Assembly (NCBI GenBank): GCA_965238125.1 | Contig: OZ250179.1 | Span: 1,054,001 to 1,118,000 of the forward strand | Source: UBA6623 sp965238125 | GTDB lineage: Bacteria; Acidobacteriota; Terriglobia; Bryobacterales; UBA6623 | Reading direction: 5' to 3' | DNA length: 64,000 bases | In this document: in pieces, positions 35,880 through 43,874 of the stretch | Layout: every line of letters begins with the position of its first letter | Position numbering within the stretch: position 1 is the stretch's first letter | Program-made: the position numbers and the translations under genes | Notes under the pieces: model-generated | What the model was told of the DNA's origin: nothing | What the model saw: the letters and a program-made list of their open reading frames with translations, nothing else | The model's database searches: none

Positions 35880-36148
35880 TAAACATCACAGAGCAGCAGT
35901 GGCAGGCGATGAGGACCGATTTCAAGGCTACCTTGGATGCGTTTAAGGTGCCGGACGCAGAGCAGGAAGAATTGTTCGCGATAGTGGAAAGCACCAAAGG
36001 AGATATTGTCGTTCCCTCTCAAGACTGAATTTGTGGGGGAGATCGGGGACGGGAGGGGAGATCGGGGACAACTCCCGAACTCGAACCTACAGTAATCATG
36101 CTCAGCGGCTTCACGGGGAAAGACGCCCTCGCGTGGTAGGCTTGGGGT

Positions 36149-36369
36149 ATGAGTCGGAGCCTCAAGGACCACCGCGTCGTAGTCTATCGCCAACAGGACG
36201 GGGGGTCGGGGTGGCGGAAGTGCAGGCGATTAGCGGCTGTTACGCGCTCATGACGTCGCGGCGCGCGGCTCTAGACGAGTTGGCGAAGGTGTTCGCGATG
36301 ATCAGCGAAGAATTCGCCGAGCGAGGCGAACCCCTGCCTGCGGACACGACCGAAGTCTTGCATGCCTAG
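36149..36369 (+). pseudogene. hicB: HicB-type antitoxin with a frameshift
   Basis: ATG 36149 reads MSRSLKDHRVVVYRQQDGGSG; the expected continuation VAEVQAISGCYALMTSRRAALDELAKVF...ERGEPLPADTTEVLHA is in the -1 frame to TAG 36369. The combined protein matches HicB (VVVYRQQDGG-WVAEVxAxxGCY). One missing T in the Trp codon at about 36213 would explain the break. The stop overlaps the ATG of a hicA-like remnant by 8 bases. Without repair the antitoxin is not made. Confidence 0.6.
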
Positions 36370-36532
36370 CGCGACCGCGCGCCAATTCCAGCGAGCCGCC
36401 AAGCAGCTCGGCCCTGAACACAGAAGCGTCAAGATCAAGACCGTCAGCAGCGAGCGAAGCAGAAAAACGACCCGCGGCCCGAGCCGCCCTCGCTTACTTG
36501 CGGAAACTTGCCGAAAGCACCTTCTTGCGTAA
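36362..36532 (+). pseudogene. HicA-type toxin remnant
   Basis: Starting at ATG 36362 inside the end of hicB, MPSATARQFQRAAKQLG resembles the first helix of HicA mRNA-interferase toxins. The family's GSHxxxxHP histidine motif is absent; the frame instead runs through Arg/Ser-rich sequence into the convergent typA gene. Only the position beside hicB and this short match support the call. Confidence 0.3.
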
Positions 36533-38290
36533 CCGAATCGCCGCCGGCGTCACTTCGACCCATTCGTCGTCCCCCGCGAACTCGATTGCTTGATCCAGGT
36601 TCATCAGGTGCGGCGGAACCAGCCGAATCCCTTCCTCGGCATTGGACGAGCGCATGTTCGTCAGCTTCTTTTCTCGAACGATATTGACGTTCAGATCGGC
36701 GTCGCGAGCGTTCTCGCCCACGATCATGCCTTCATAGACCTGCAACCCCGGGCGGACAAACATCTCGCCGCGCTCTTGCAGATTAAAAATCGCGTAGCCG
36801 GTCGTCCTGCCGGCACGGTCTGAAATCAGCGCCCCCGTCGGCCGCATCGGAATCTCCCCCCGCCAAGCGACGTACCCGGCGAAGAGCGAATTCAAGATCG
36901 CCGTACCCTTGGTTTCCGTCAGCACCTGACTGCGCAGCCCGATCAGTCCCCGTGACGGAATCTCGTACTCGATTCGCACCCGGCCCGAGCCATGGTTGAC
37001 CATCTTGGAAGTCTTGCCCTTGCGCGACCCCATCGTCTCCATCACGACGCCGACGAACTCCTCGGGACAATCGACCGTCAGGTGCTCCAAGGGCTCGTGC
37101 AGCTTGCCGTCGATCTTCTTGGTGAGGATCTCCGGCTTGCCGACCATCAATTCGAAGCCCTCGCGGCGCATCGTTTCGACCAAGATCGCCAGTTGCAGCT
37201 CACCGCGACCCGAGATCCGAAACGACTCCGGCCCGTCGCCCGCCTCGACCTGAATCGAAACGTTGGTCAGCAACTCGCGATCCAGCCGGTCGCGAAGGTT
37301 GCGCGACGTCACGTACTTGCCTTCACGCCCCGCGAAGGGTGACGTATTCACGGCGAAGGTCATTGCAATCGTCGGCTCGTCGATCTGGATCTTCGGTAGC
37401 GGCCGGGGGTTCTCGGTGTCGCTGACCGTCTCGCCGATGGTGATACCTTCAACACCGGCGATGGCGACGATATCGCCCGGCAAAGCCTCCGATTCCTCGA
37501 TGCGCTTCAATCCCTCGAACGAATACATCTTGGTGATGCGGGTCTGATCAATCGAGCCGTCGAGCTTACAGATCGAAGCTTCGTCGCCTTGCCTCAGGGT
37601 TCCCGCAAATACACGGCCGATCGCCATGCGGCCCAGGTACTCGTTGTAATCGAGATTCGCCACGAGCAGCTGCAATACGGCGTCGGGGTCCCCGGTCGGC
37701 GCGGGGACGGTCTCGATGATCGTTTCGAACAGCGGTCGCAAGTCTTGCGACGAGTCGTCAGGGTCGAGCTTGGCGACGCCGTCACGGGCGACGGCGTAGA
37801 GCACGGGGAACTCCAGCTGCTCTTCGTCGGCGTCGAGGTCGATGAAGAGGTCGTAGACTTCGTTGACGACCTCTTGAATGCGCGCGTCGGGGCGGTCGAT
37901 CTTGTTGATTAGAACGATCGGCGTCAGATGCGCTTCGAGCGCTTTCATCAGGACGTAGCGCGTCTGCGGCAGGGGGCCTTCGCTGGCGTCCACCAGCAGC
38001 ATCACTCCGTCGACGATCTTCAGCGCGCGCTCGACCTCGCCGCCGAAGTCAGCGTGGCCCGGGGTGTCGACGATGTTGATCTTGTAGTCGCCGTAGCACA
38101 CGCCGGTGGTCTTGGCCAGGATCGTAATGCCGCGTTCGCGCTCCAACTCGCCGGAGTCAAGCGCGCGATCGGCGACGTCCTCGCGTTCGCCGAAGACCCC
38201 GCTCTGCCGGAACATGGCATCGACCAAAGTCGTCTTGCCGTGATCCACGTGAGCGATGATCGCAATGTTGCGGATAGACGCAGTCTGCAT
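36494..38290 (-). CDS. typA: Translational GTPase TypA/BipA
   Basis: 598 residues from ATG 38290 (MQTASIRNIAIIAHVDHGKTT); a further 20 residues upstream do not resemble the family. G1 AHVDHGKTT, G2 with RERGITI, G3 DTPGHADFGG and G4 NKID are complete, followed by EF-G-like domains II, III and V and the BipA C-terminal domain (HGSGRVRIEYEIPSRGLIGLRSQVLTETKG). TypA binds the 70S ribosome and supports assembly and stress or cold growth. It is convergent with the hicBA remnant. The upstream 690-base region separates it from the IS110 transposase. Confidence 0.95.
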   Translation of the reverse strand: MQTASIRNIAIIAHVDHGKTTLVDAMFRQSGVFGEREDVADRALDSGELERERGITILAKTTGVCYGDYKINIVDTPGHADFGGEVERALKIVDGVMLLVDASEGPLPQTRYVLMKALEAHLTPIVLINKIDRPDARIQEVVNEVYDLFIDLDADEEQLEFPVLYAVARDGVAKLDPDDSSQDLRPLFETIIETVPAPTGDPDAVLQLLVANLDYNEYLGRMAIGRVFAGTLRQGDEASICKLDGSIDQTRITKMYSFEGLKRIEESEALPGDIVAIAGVEGITIGETVSDTENPRPLPKIQIDEPTIAMTFAVNTSPFAGREGKYVTSRNLRDRLDRELLTNVSIQVEAGDGPESFRISGRGELQLAILVETMRREGFELMVGKPEILTKKIDGKLHEPLEHLTVDCPEEFVGVVMETMGSRKGKTSKMVNHGSGRVRIEYEIPSRGLIGLRSQVLTETKGTAILNSLFAGYVAWRGEIPMRPTGALISDRAGRTTGYAIFNLQERGEMFVRPGLQVYEGMIVGENARDADLNVNIVREKKLTNMRSSNAEEGIRLVPPHLMNLDQAIEFAGDDEWVEVTPAAIRLRKKVLSASFRK

Positions 38291-38412
38291 CGAGATACAG
38301 GAATCCTCAATTTCCAAAGGCTGATAGGGAACGTTACGGGTGCGGGTCACTGCGGCGCAGGGTAACTTTCAGCTTAGCGGCAAGCGGGATTGGCGTGCGG
38401 TGTCGTGACGCG

Positions 38413-38564
38413 GAATCAGAGCCCAGAGCGCAAGCGGCGGGCCAAGGGCCCGCAACCGCCACGCGCTCTGGAACCGCGTCTCATTGAGGGGTCGCGAGTT
38501 TCCGGATCGTTTTGCGCTACCCGAAACCGTTGTGCCCCCGGCCCGTCGCTTGCGCTCTGGCTTC
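38413..38564. repeat. Inverted pair of dispersed repeats
   Basis: 38413-38443 and 38540-38564 are inverted copies of the repeat seen as a perfect 31-bp inverted pair at 56488-56653, here with a few mismatches and about 96 bases between. The pair lies in the 38291-38978 region between typA and the IS110 transposase, in which I find no protein gene. Confidence 0.6.
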
Positions 38565-38628
38565 CATGAGAGGTGGGTCGCTTGTCAAGGGCGGTCGTTG
38601 GGAGGCGTTGGTCGGTTTGTCGGATCCG

Positions 38629-38915
38629 GCCCGGGTCCTCATGCCTTGCGGCGCGTTGAGGACCGGGCTTCCATTCGCAGTGTTATCGGTCTCGTTGTTG
38701 ACCTCTGCTGGTTGGGGTCCGGTCTTTCGGCGCTGCTCTCTCTGTTGCGGCTTCGACCCATCCTCGAAAGAATCGGCCTGCCTGCCCAGAGCCCGCAGTC
38801 ACCGTGACACGATCTCGATTCTCCGCCGCGGCCTCGCTTCGTCCGCCCAATCCCCTACTCCCTTCCTTTCAACAGGAATCTTCTTGCCGCCGAGTCCCCG
38901 TTAGGGGGCTCGCGG
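38629..38915 (-). other. Structured non-coding segment downstream of the IS110 transposase
   Basis: Two strong hairpins lie here. Arms 38629-38641 and 38657-38668 give about 12 pairs with one bulged base and a 15-base loop. Arms 38892-38899 and 38904-38911 give 8 pairs (one G-U) around GTTA, extended by outer CCG/CGG pairing (38887-38915). IS110-family elements carry a structured bridge RNA in a non-coding end, so this is a candidate location. No element end could be fixed. Confidence 0.35.
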
Positions 38916-40250
38916 ATGTCCTCATCACGTTGCTTCATCCGAAACCGTTGCCGCCGACTGCGCCTCATCGTCCCTGCCTTATGGGGAAACCGTTTCCGTC
39001 AGCCCGTGCAGCGGATCGTAGTTTTCTTGTTTCACCCACAACACATGCATCAGCACCGCCAACTTGCGCGCCACCGCCACCACCGCCCGCTTCTTCGCAT
39101 GTCCTCCGCCGCGCGCCGCCAAACCCAAACCCCAGCGCCTGAGCGTGGAGTCGGTCCCGAACGGCCCCAGCACCCAGTGCGCGCACTGAATCAACGTCCG
39201 CCGCAGCAGCGGATCTCCCGATTTCGTCACGCCCAGCCGCAGTGACCGCTCGCCCGATTGGCGTTGCTTGGGACGCAGCCCCACCAGCGCGCCGACCTGC
39301 CGCGAACGCTTCACGCGGCCCGGGTCGTTGTCGAGCGCCAACACGAACGTCAACGCCGTCAGCGGCCCCACCCCTCCGATCGTTCGCAGCCGCTCGACCG
39401 CTGCGTATTGCTTGCCCAACGCGACGATTTGTTTGTCATATTCGCGGATCGTCGCGCCGAGGCTTTCGATTTGTGTCGCCACCCCCAACAACGCCGCGTG
39501 CAACACCTCGGGGCAGGCCTCCCGGACGCGCTCGACCCATTGGTTCTGGGCGCATCGGCCCAAGCGGATGCCGTGCGACTTCGCCATGCCGCGCAAACTC
39601 CCTTTCAATTTCGTGCGGCACTCGAGCACGGCCTCGCGCGCCCGCAACAACGTGCGTTGTTGTTCGGTCTCGAGCTTGCGCGGCGCGACGGGATTCAACA
39701 GGGCCGGGTTGGTGCGTCCCAGCTCGGCCAACCAATAGGCGTCGTTGCGGTCGTTTTTCGAGTCGGATTGGCTGATTAAACGCAATTGCCGCGCGTCGGC
39801 GACGAGCACGTCGTGGGCGAGGGCGGCCAGGCGGCGGCGAATCCAGTTGCTGTGGCTGCCGGTTTCGATCACAATGCGCAGCCGCGGCCAACGGCGGAAC
39901 CAGCGATCCAAGGCCTCCGGGCGGGTGGGGACTTGGCATTCCTCGAGGCTTTCGCCGGCGAGGTCGGTGAGCCGTACGAAGCAACGTTTGTCGCCGATGT
40001 CGACGCCGGCGACGGCGCAAATTTCGTTGTCTTTTTGCATCTGGATGCGTTGTTGCGCCAACTGTTGTTCGAGCTGGGTGAGTTGGCGGGTCTTCGCTTG
40101 TGAGCTGTCGGCTTTCTTGGTTTGGTGTTTGTCGGTTTGGTTCTTGTCGGTCTGTTGTTTGCTATTCTTCTTCATGGCTGGTCGCCTCCTTTTCAAAAAT
40201 CCATTGCACCTCCCTTGTGGAGAAGTGCGCTGCTGCCGGTAGCCTACCGC
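38870..40250 (-). mobile_element. IS110-family element, ends not determined
   Basis: The transposase gene defines the element. IS110 members lack the terminal inverted repeats that mark other families, and I could not locate the dinucleotide core or ends. The stated limits only bracket the transposase, with some flanking non-coding DNA on both sides; the true element may extend to about 38570 on one side and 40375 on the other. Confidence 0.4.
38979..40175 (-). CDS. IS110-family DEDD transposase (recombinase)
   Basis: 398 residues from ATG 40175, which has GGAGG eight bases upstream; a start at 40196 is less likely. A Lys/Gln-rich N-terminus precedes the RuvC-like DEDD domain: AVAGVDIGDKRCFVRL (Asp), RIVIETGSHSNW (Glu) and SDSKNDRNDAYWLAEL (Asp pair). 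A coiled region follows, then the Transposase_20 domain (LRTIGGVGPLTALTFVLALD, GALVGLRPKQRQSG, and TKSGDPLLRRTLIQCAHW with the probable catalytic Ser). These enzymes recombine DNA under guidance of a bridge RNA encoded in the element's non-coding end. The coding sequence shows no lesion. Confidence 0.87.
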   Translation of the reverse strand: MKKNSKQQTDKNQTDKHQTKKADSSQAKTRQLTQLEQQLAQQRIQMQKDNEICAVAGVDIGDKRCFVRLTDLAGESLEECQVPTRPEALDRWFRRWPRLRIVIETGSHSNWIRRRLAALAHDVLVADARQLRLISQSDSKNDRNDAYWLAELGRTNPALLNPVAPRKLETEQQRTLLRAREAVLECRTKLKGSLRGMAKSHGIRLGRCAQNQWVERVREACPEVLHAALLGVATQIESLGATIREYDKQIVALGKQYAAVERLRTIGGVGPLTALTFVLALDNDPGRVKRSRQVGALVGLRPKQRQSGERSLRLGVTKSGDPLLRRTLIQCAHWVLGPFGTDSTLRRWGLGLAARGGGHAKKRAVVAVARKLAVLMHVLWVKQENYDPLHGLTETVSP

Positions 40251-40377
40251 TTCCCGGCTCCAAGCGACCAGCCTCTCATCCCATCTCTGATTCCTCCTCC
40301 CGCGCGCACGCCGCGGTCAAGACAACATCACCAACTCTCCGCGGGGATCCACGGGTGGGCGCTCTCGAGCGCGGGTC

Positions 40378-41751
40378 CTACCCGAGAGGCGTGATCGGAA
40401 GCGTAACCAGAAACCTCACACCCCCGCCGCCGAGGCGCTCGGTGCGGACATCGCCGTGATGTTCGCGAATCAATCTGCGCGAGTTGAAAAGTTCCCAGTT
40501 GCCTGCCGCGACTCGCCGGTCTTGCACCTCGAAGCCGGGATCGAACAAGTTCGGCGGCGGGTCGGCCATGCCGCCGTTTGAAGACAATTCGATACCGATT
40601 TCGACCGCCGCATCGGAGGCCTGGGTTGTGACGAACACGCTCCCACCCGGCTTCGCTCGCTCCACGGCATAGTGGAGCAAGTGGGATAACGCACTCCCAA
40701 TTTGCTGGGGGCGCAACGTGAGCTTCGGAAACGGCTGCAACTCGGTGGAAAGCCTCATTGTATTTGCCGCCTCGGCCTGTAATGTCGAACCCAAATCTTC
40801 CAGCAACTCGTTGAGATCGACCGGCATGATTTCGGCGCGATCCAAATTGCTGAGGCGCTGCATCCGCCGCACGGTTTCATGGATGCGATTCGCGGAGTCG
40901 AGCGCCACGCGATGCAGCCCGGACTCGACCGTTTCCAACTTGCGGCGCTTTTCTTCCGAGGCCGACGACTTCTGCCGGGAAACCGAGGCCAAGCTGCTCA
41001 CTGCGCTCCGGAGCGCGCCGACGGGCGTGTTCAGCTCATGGCTCAGCGCGGCGGTCAGCCGTCCCATCGACGCAGCACTCTCTGCTAGGAAAAGACGCGA
41101 CTGCGCCTGGAGTGTTTGCTGGTGAGAGCGATAGGTCGCAAAAAGCCGTTGATAGTTGACAGCACACAGAGTCGCACACAAGATGATCGTCAGGGGCAGG
41201 GAATGAACTGCGTGGTTTTGATCAATGGCTTGCTTCGTAGCCGCCCAGCCCGAGATCCAGGCAGCCGAAGAAAGGTACAGCGCCATGACCGATATTCCAA
41301 ACGCGAACATTTGGATGGGCCGCAGCGGGATCACAGCAACTACAACCAATTGGACAAACATCAGACTGATTCCGGTTTCCACTGCCGCCTGTCAGTGGAT
41401 CGCATCGGGCGACGTGAGAAGAGGCAACAGAATGAGAATCGCGGCCGTGCAAAGTCCCGAAAGGCCCGCAATCAGGCGCGGATACCTGCCCGCCCAAGCG
41501 GTCCCAGCCAAGGCGATTGTAGAGCCACCCACGAAGAAGAAGGCGACCAACGACCACAGCCGAACAGTGGCAGCACTCGGCATCTGGTGCGCAACGAACA
41601 AACCGAGGGGCAAGGCCACAATCGGCAGGCCAAGATTGACCCCGCCAATGATGTAGAGGGACCGCGTGGCAAGACGAACGATCTCTCGACGGAATCCTTC
41701 GTCCTGTTCCGGGACTTGCGGCAGTAGGAATTCGCGAAGTTCGGACAGCAT
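40378..41751 (-). pseudogene. Membrane histidine kinase-like protein with an in-frame TGA
   Basis: ATG 41751 opens a frame with several membrane helices (SLYIIGGVNLGLPIVALPLGLFVAH, LWSLVAFFFVGGSTIALAG, GLCTAAILILLPLL) up to PDAIH, then TGA at 41394-41392. The same frame continues QAAVETGISLMFVQLVVVAVIPL with further helices, a HisKA dimerisation helix ALSHELNTPVGALRSAV (phosphoacceptor His) and an ATPase-like domain to 40378. A Trp codon (TGG to TGA) is the likely ancestral state. The ATPase domain is degenerate: the N-box reads SHLLHYAVERA and no DxGxG is found. It was probably a two-component sensor; no response regulator is adjacent. Confidence 0.7.
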
Positions 41752-42046
41752 CGGGTTGGTGCCGGCGTTTTCAATCTACGCTGGTCGCGTAATCAAATCA
41801 AGTAAGGCGTGGGTGCATCTACTTGAGAATATTGCCCAATGCCCTTGTGCCGGCGGCATGTCGCCGTTGACGCCGACCGAGTAGCCGCCCGCGCGAAGTA
41901 GTCGGCGCGGCGCTCGATGATTTGTGCGCATCGGGCTCACGACGCGGCTGCTCGGGCGCTGCCAGCTCGGCCCGGTGCCGGCCTTGAACCGTCACGCACG
42001 AGCCGCTACGCTGACCTCTACGGACCTTCCCACCCGAGACACAATT
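41752..42046. other. Divergent intergenic region, no gene seen
   Basis: 295 bases between the starts of the broken histidine kinase and the Tat-exported enolase-superfamily protein. The latter frame is open back to 41924, but that part is Arg/Ala-rich and precedes a better ATG at 42047. No RNA or clear operator is recognised. Confidence 0.4.
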
Positions 42047-43396
42047 ATGAAATACCCCTTGAAAAACACTCCCGGCCTGCACGATCGGCGCGGCTTGCTG
42101 AAGCTGGCCGGTCTTACCTCACTCTCTGTCGCGGCGAGGGCCGTGGTGGCTGCCCCGGCGGTCCCGCCGCTAGGAGCGGCGGCCCGCTCCGACAAGAACG
42201 CTCCCAAGATCACGGCCGTCAAGACTTACAAGTTCAACGTTCCCACCGGCGTTAAGGTCACCATCGACCCCAATACTGGCGGCGCGATGTCGAGTGCGTT
42301 CAAGACGTGGCTTTTCGTCAAGATCGAAACCGATGCGGGGATCCACGGGTGGGGCGAGGGCAGCATTGAGTGGCTGTCGCCCGTGGTCGAAGCGGCGATT
42401 CACGAATGGCGGCCGCTGTTGCTGGGGCGCAATCCGCTCGATGTGGCCGCGTTGTGCGAAGACATCACCGACAGACTGCCGTGGAAGGGCGGGCCCGTCA
42501 TCGGCACCGCTATCGCCGCGCTCAACATGGCGCTTTACGACATCGCGGGGAAGGCTTGGAACACGCCTGTCTATCGCATCCTCGGGGGCCGTCGGCGCGA
42601 CCGCGTCAAGGTCTACCACGGCGGGCTCAATTTCGAATCCGTCGAGAAAGCTCGGCGACTGGCGCGCGAGTCGGTCGATGCCGGGACGATGGGACTCAAG
42701 GGCAATCCGCTCGAGGGGCGTACCTGGCCGATGGATCGGCGCGAGCTCGAACATTGCGCCGAGATCGTCGGGGCCGTGCGCGAGGAAGTGGGCCTCGATG
42801 TTGAGCTGATGCTCGACACGCACGGCAGCCCGAGCCCGGCGATGAGCATTGCCTTCGCCGAAATGGTCGCGCCCTATCGGCCGCTGTTTCTTGAAGAGCC
42901 CGTCAAGTGGGGCTCGGTCGAGGCGCTCAAGGAAGTCGCGCTGAAAAGCCCGGTGCCGATTGCGACAGGTGAAAAGCTTTTCTCGTATCGCGATTTCAAG
43001 GAAGTGATCGACGCCCGGGCCTGTGCCTTCCTGCAACCCGACGTCAGCCACAGCTTCGGCATTACGAACTTCGTCGCTGTCTCGCGCCTCGCCGAGGAGG
43101 CGCAAATTCTGATGGCTCCTCACAATGCCGGAGGCCCGGTGCACTTCGCCGCGCTGATGCAAGCCGACGCGGTGGTGCCGAATTTCCTGATCCAGGAAGT
43201 GTCGTTGGAATGGTTCCGGCGGTTCGATGAATTCGTCGACCACGACTTTCGGCTGAAAGACGGCTTTGTGGAGCTGAGCGACCGCCCCGGTTTGGGCATC
43301 GAGGTCAAGGAAGACGTCATCGCCGCGCTGCCCTACGACGAGAGCATGGAGTATCGGCAGTACCGCAATGCCGACGGTAGTTGGAAGGGCTGGTAA
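42047..43396 (+). CDS. Tat-exported enolase-superfamily dehydratase-like protein
   Basis: 449 residues from ATG 42047. The N-terminus HDRRGLLKLAGLTSLSVAARAVVAA is a twin-arginine signal, so the folded enzyme is exported. The mature part has the capping domain (ITAVKTYKF, FVKIETDAGIHGWGEG) and barrel with metal ligands D in LMLDTHGSPS, E in FLEEPVKW and E in ATGEKLFSY, then PHNAGGPVHF near the end with a catalytic His. The pattern is close to galactonate/gluconate dehydratases of the mandelate racemase subgroup. It is a different branch from the cytosolic homologue at 33086. Export of such enzymes is a recurrent feature of Acidobacteriota and Planctomycetes. The substrate is unknown. Confidence 0.82.
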   Translation: MKYPLKNTPGLHDRRGLLKLAGLTSLSVAARAVVAAPAVPPLGAAARSDKNAPKITAVKTYKFNVPTGVKVTIDPNTGGAMSSAFKTWLFVKIETDAGIHGWGEGSIEWLSPVVEAAIHEWRPLLLGRNPLDVAALCEDITDRLPWKGGPVIGTAIAALNMALYDIAGKAWNTPVYRILGGRRRDRVKVYHGGLNFESVEKARRLARESVDAGTMGLKGNPLEGRTWPMDRRELEHCAEIVGAVREEVGLDVELMLDTHGSPSPAMSIAFAEMVAPYRPLFLEEPVKWGSVEALKEVALKSPVPIATGEKLFSYRDFKEVIDARACAFLQPDVSHSFGITNFVAVSRLAEEAQILMAPHNAGGPVHFAALMQADAVVPNFLIQEVSLEWFRRFDEFVDHDFRLKDGFVELSDRPGLGIEVKEDVIAALPYDESMEYRQYRNADGSWKGW

Positions 43397-43460
43397 GCGG
43401 CGACAGTTCGCGCGGCAATCGCAATACCGCCATGGAAATGGGTGTTGGCGTAACCCCTGC

Positions 43461-43466
43461 TATACT
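43461..43466 (+). promoter_or_regulatory. Probable -10 box for rpmI-rplT-pheST
   Basis: TATACT at 43461-43466 in the 43397-43588 gap, about 120 bases before rpmI. No good -35 hexamer is found at 17 bases, so the call rests on the -10 alone. The long leader could hold an L20-type autoregulatory structure, but I did not identify one. Confidence 0.35.
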
Positions 43467-43588
43467 GAGAAGCACTTCCCCGGGGTCCCTAGTCCTTTCC
43501 CGGTCGGGAATTTCTCTCGAACCAGATCTCGCTTGAACGATCGACGTGTGGAAGGTCCGCTGCCGGCGGAAGAGTCGAGGGTAGGCCT

Positions 43589-43783
43589 GTGCCGAAACTG
43601 AAATCTCATCGTGGCGCGAGGAAACGCTTTAAGTTGACCGCTTCCGGGAAAGTCAAACGGCACCACTCGATGATGAACCACATCCTGACCAAGAAGACCA
43701 CGAAGCGGAAACGCGGCCTGCGCAAGGGCGTGCTCGTGAGTTCCGCGATGGAAAAGGCCGTCAGGCGAATGATCGCCGGCTAG
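43589..43783 (+). CDS. rpmI: 50S ribosomal protein L35
   Basis: 64 residues from GTG 43589. MPKLKSHRGARKRFKLTASGKVKRHHSMMNHILTKKTTKRKRGLRK is the standard L35 sequence pattern and the length is normal. L35 is a small protein of the large ribosomal subunit. It is followed by rplT after 91 bases, as usual, but infC does not precede it; an enolase-superfamily gene does. Confidence 0.95.
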   Translation: MPKLKSHRGARKRFKLTASGKVKRHHSMMNHILTKKTTKRKRGLRKGVLVSSAMEKAVRRMIAG

Positions 43784-43874
43784 AAACCGAAAGTGCGCGG
43801 GCAGCGCCAACCAGGCACGTGCCTGACCCGCCGCGGCGAGCCTTCGGGCTCGCAACCCCAACAAGGAGGAAACC

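Larger units (their letters stand above)
34396..36028 (+). pseudogene. Truncated haemoglobin lipoprotein split by IS630
   Basis: The left part, 34396-34785 (130 codons), begins behind GGAGGAGG with a lipoprotein signal (LLPVAVSLSGC). It then reads as a group I truncated globin (YERLGGVYSIAAVVDDFIERLL, NANPAIDKA, LVCEATGGPCKYSGRSMKDSHAHL); the last His is the expected haem-ligating F8. The right part, 35882-36028, continues without overlap as NITEQQWQAMRTDFKATLDAF to TGA. Between them is IS630 copy 2, flanked by TA at 34784-34785 and 35880-35881. Removing the element and one TA rejoins the codons TTA-AAC in frame to give about 178 residues. The uninterrupted protein would be an extracytoplasmic haem protein, for example for NO or O2 chemistry. 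Confidence 0.85.

Noticed and set aside
36031..36148. Upstream part of the frame containing the hicB C-terminus, with a 15-base direct repeat at 36036 and 36055
   Set aside because: Not HicB-like and overlaps non-coding direct repeats; the true N-terminus is in the other frame from ATG 36149.
41392..41394. TGA in the histidine kinase-like gene read as selenocysteine
   Set aside because: The codon lies in or next to a membrane helix with no redox motif. Only a weak 4-bp hairpin follows, and a Trp (TGG) ancestor is simpler.
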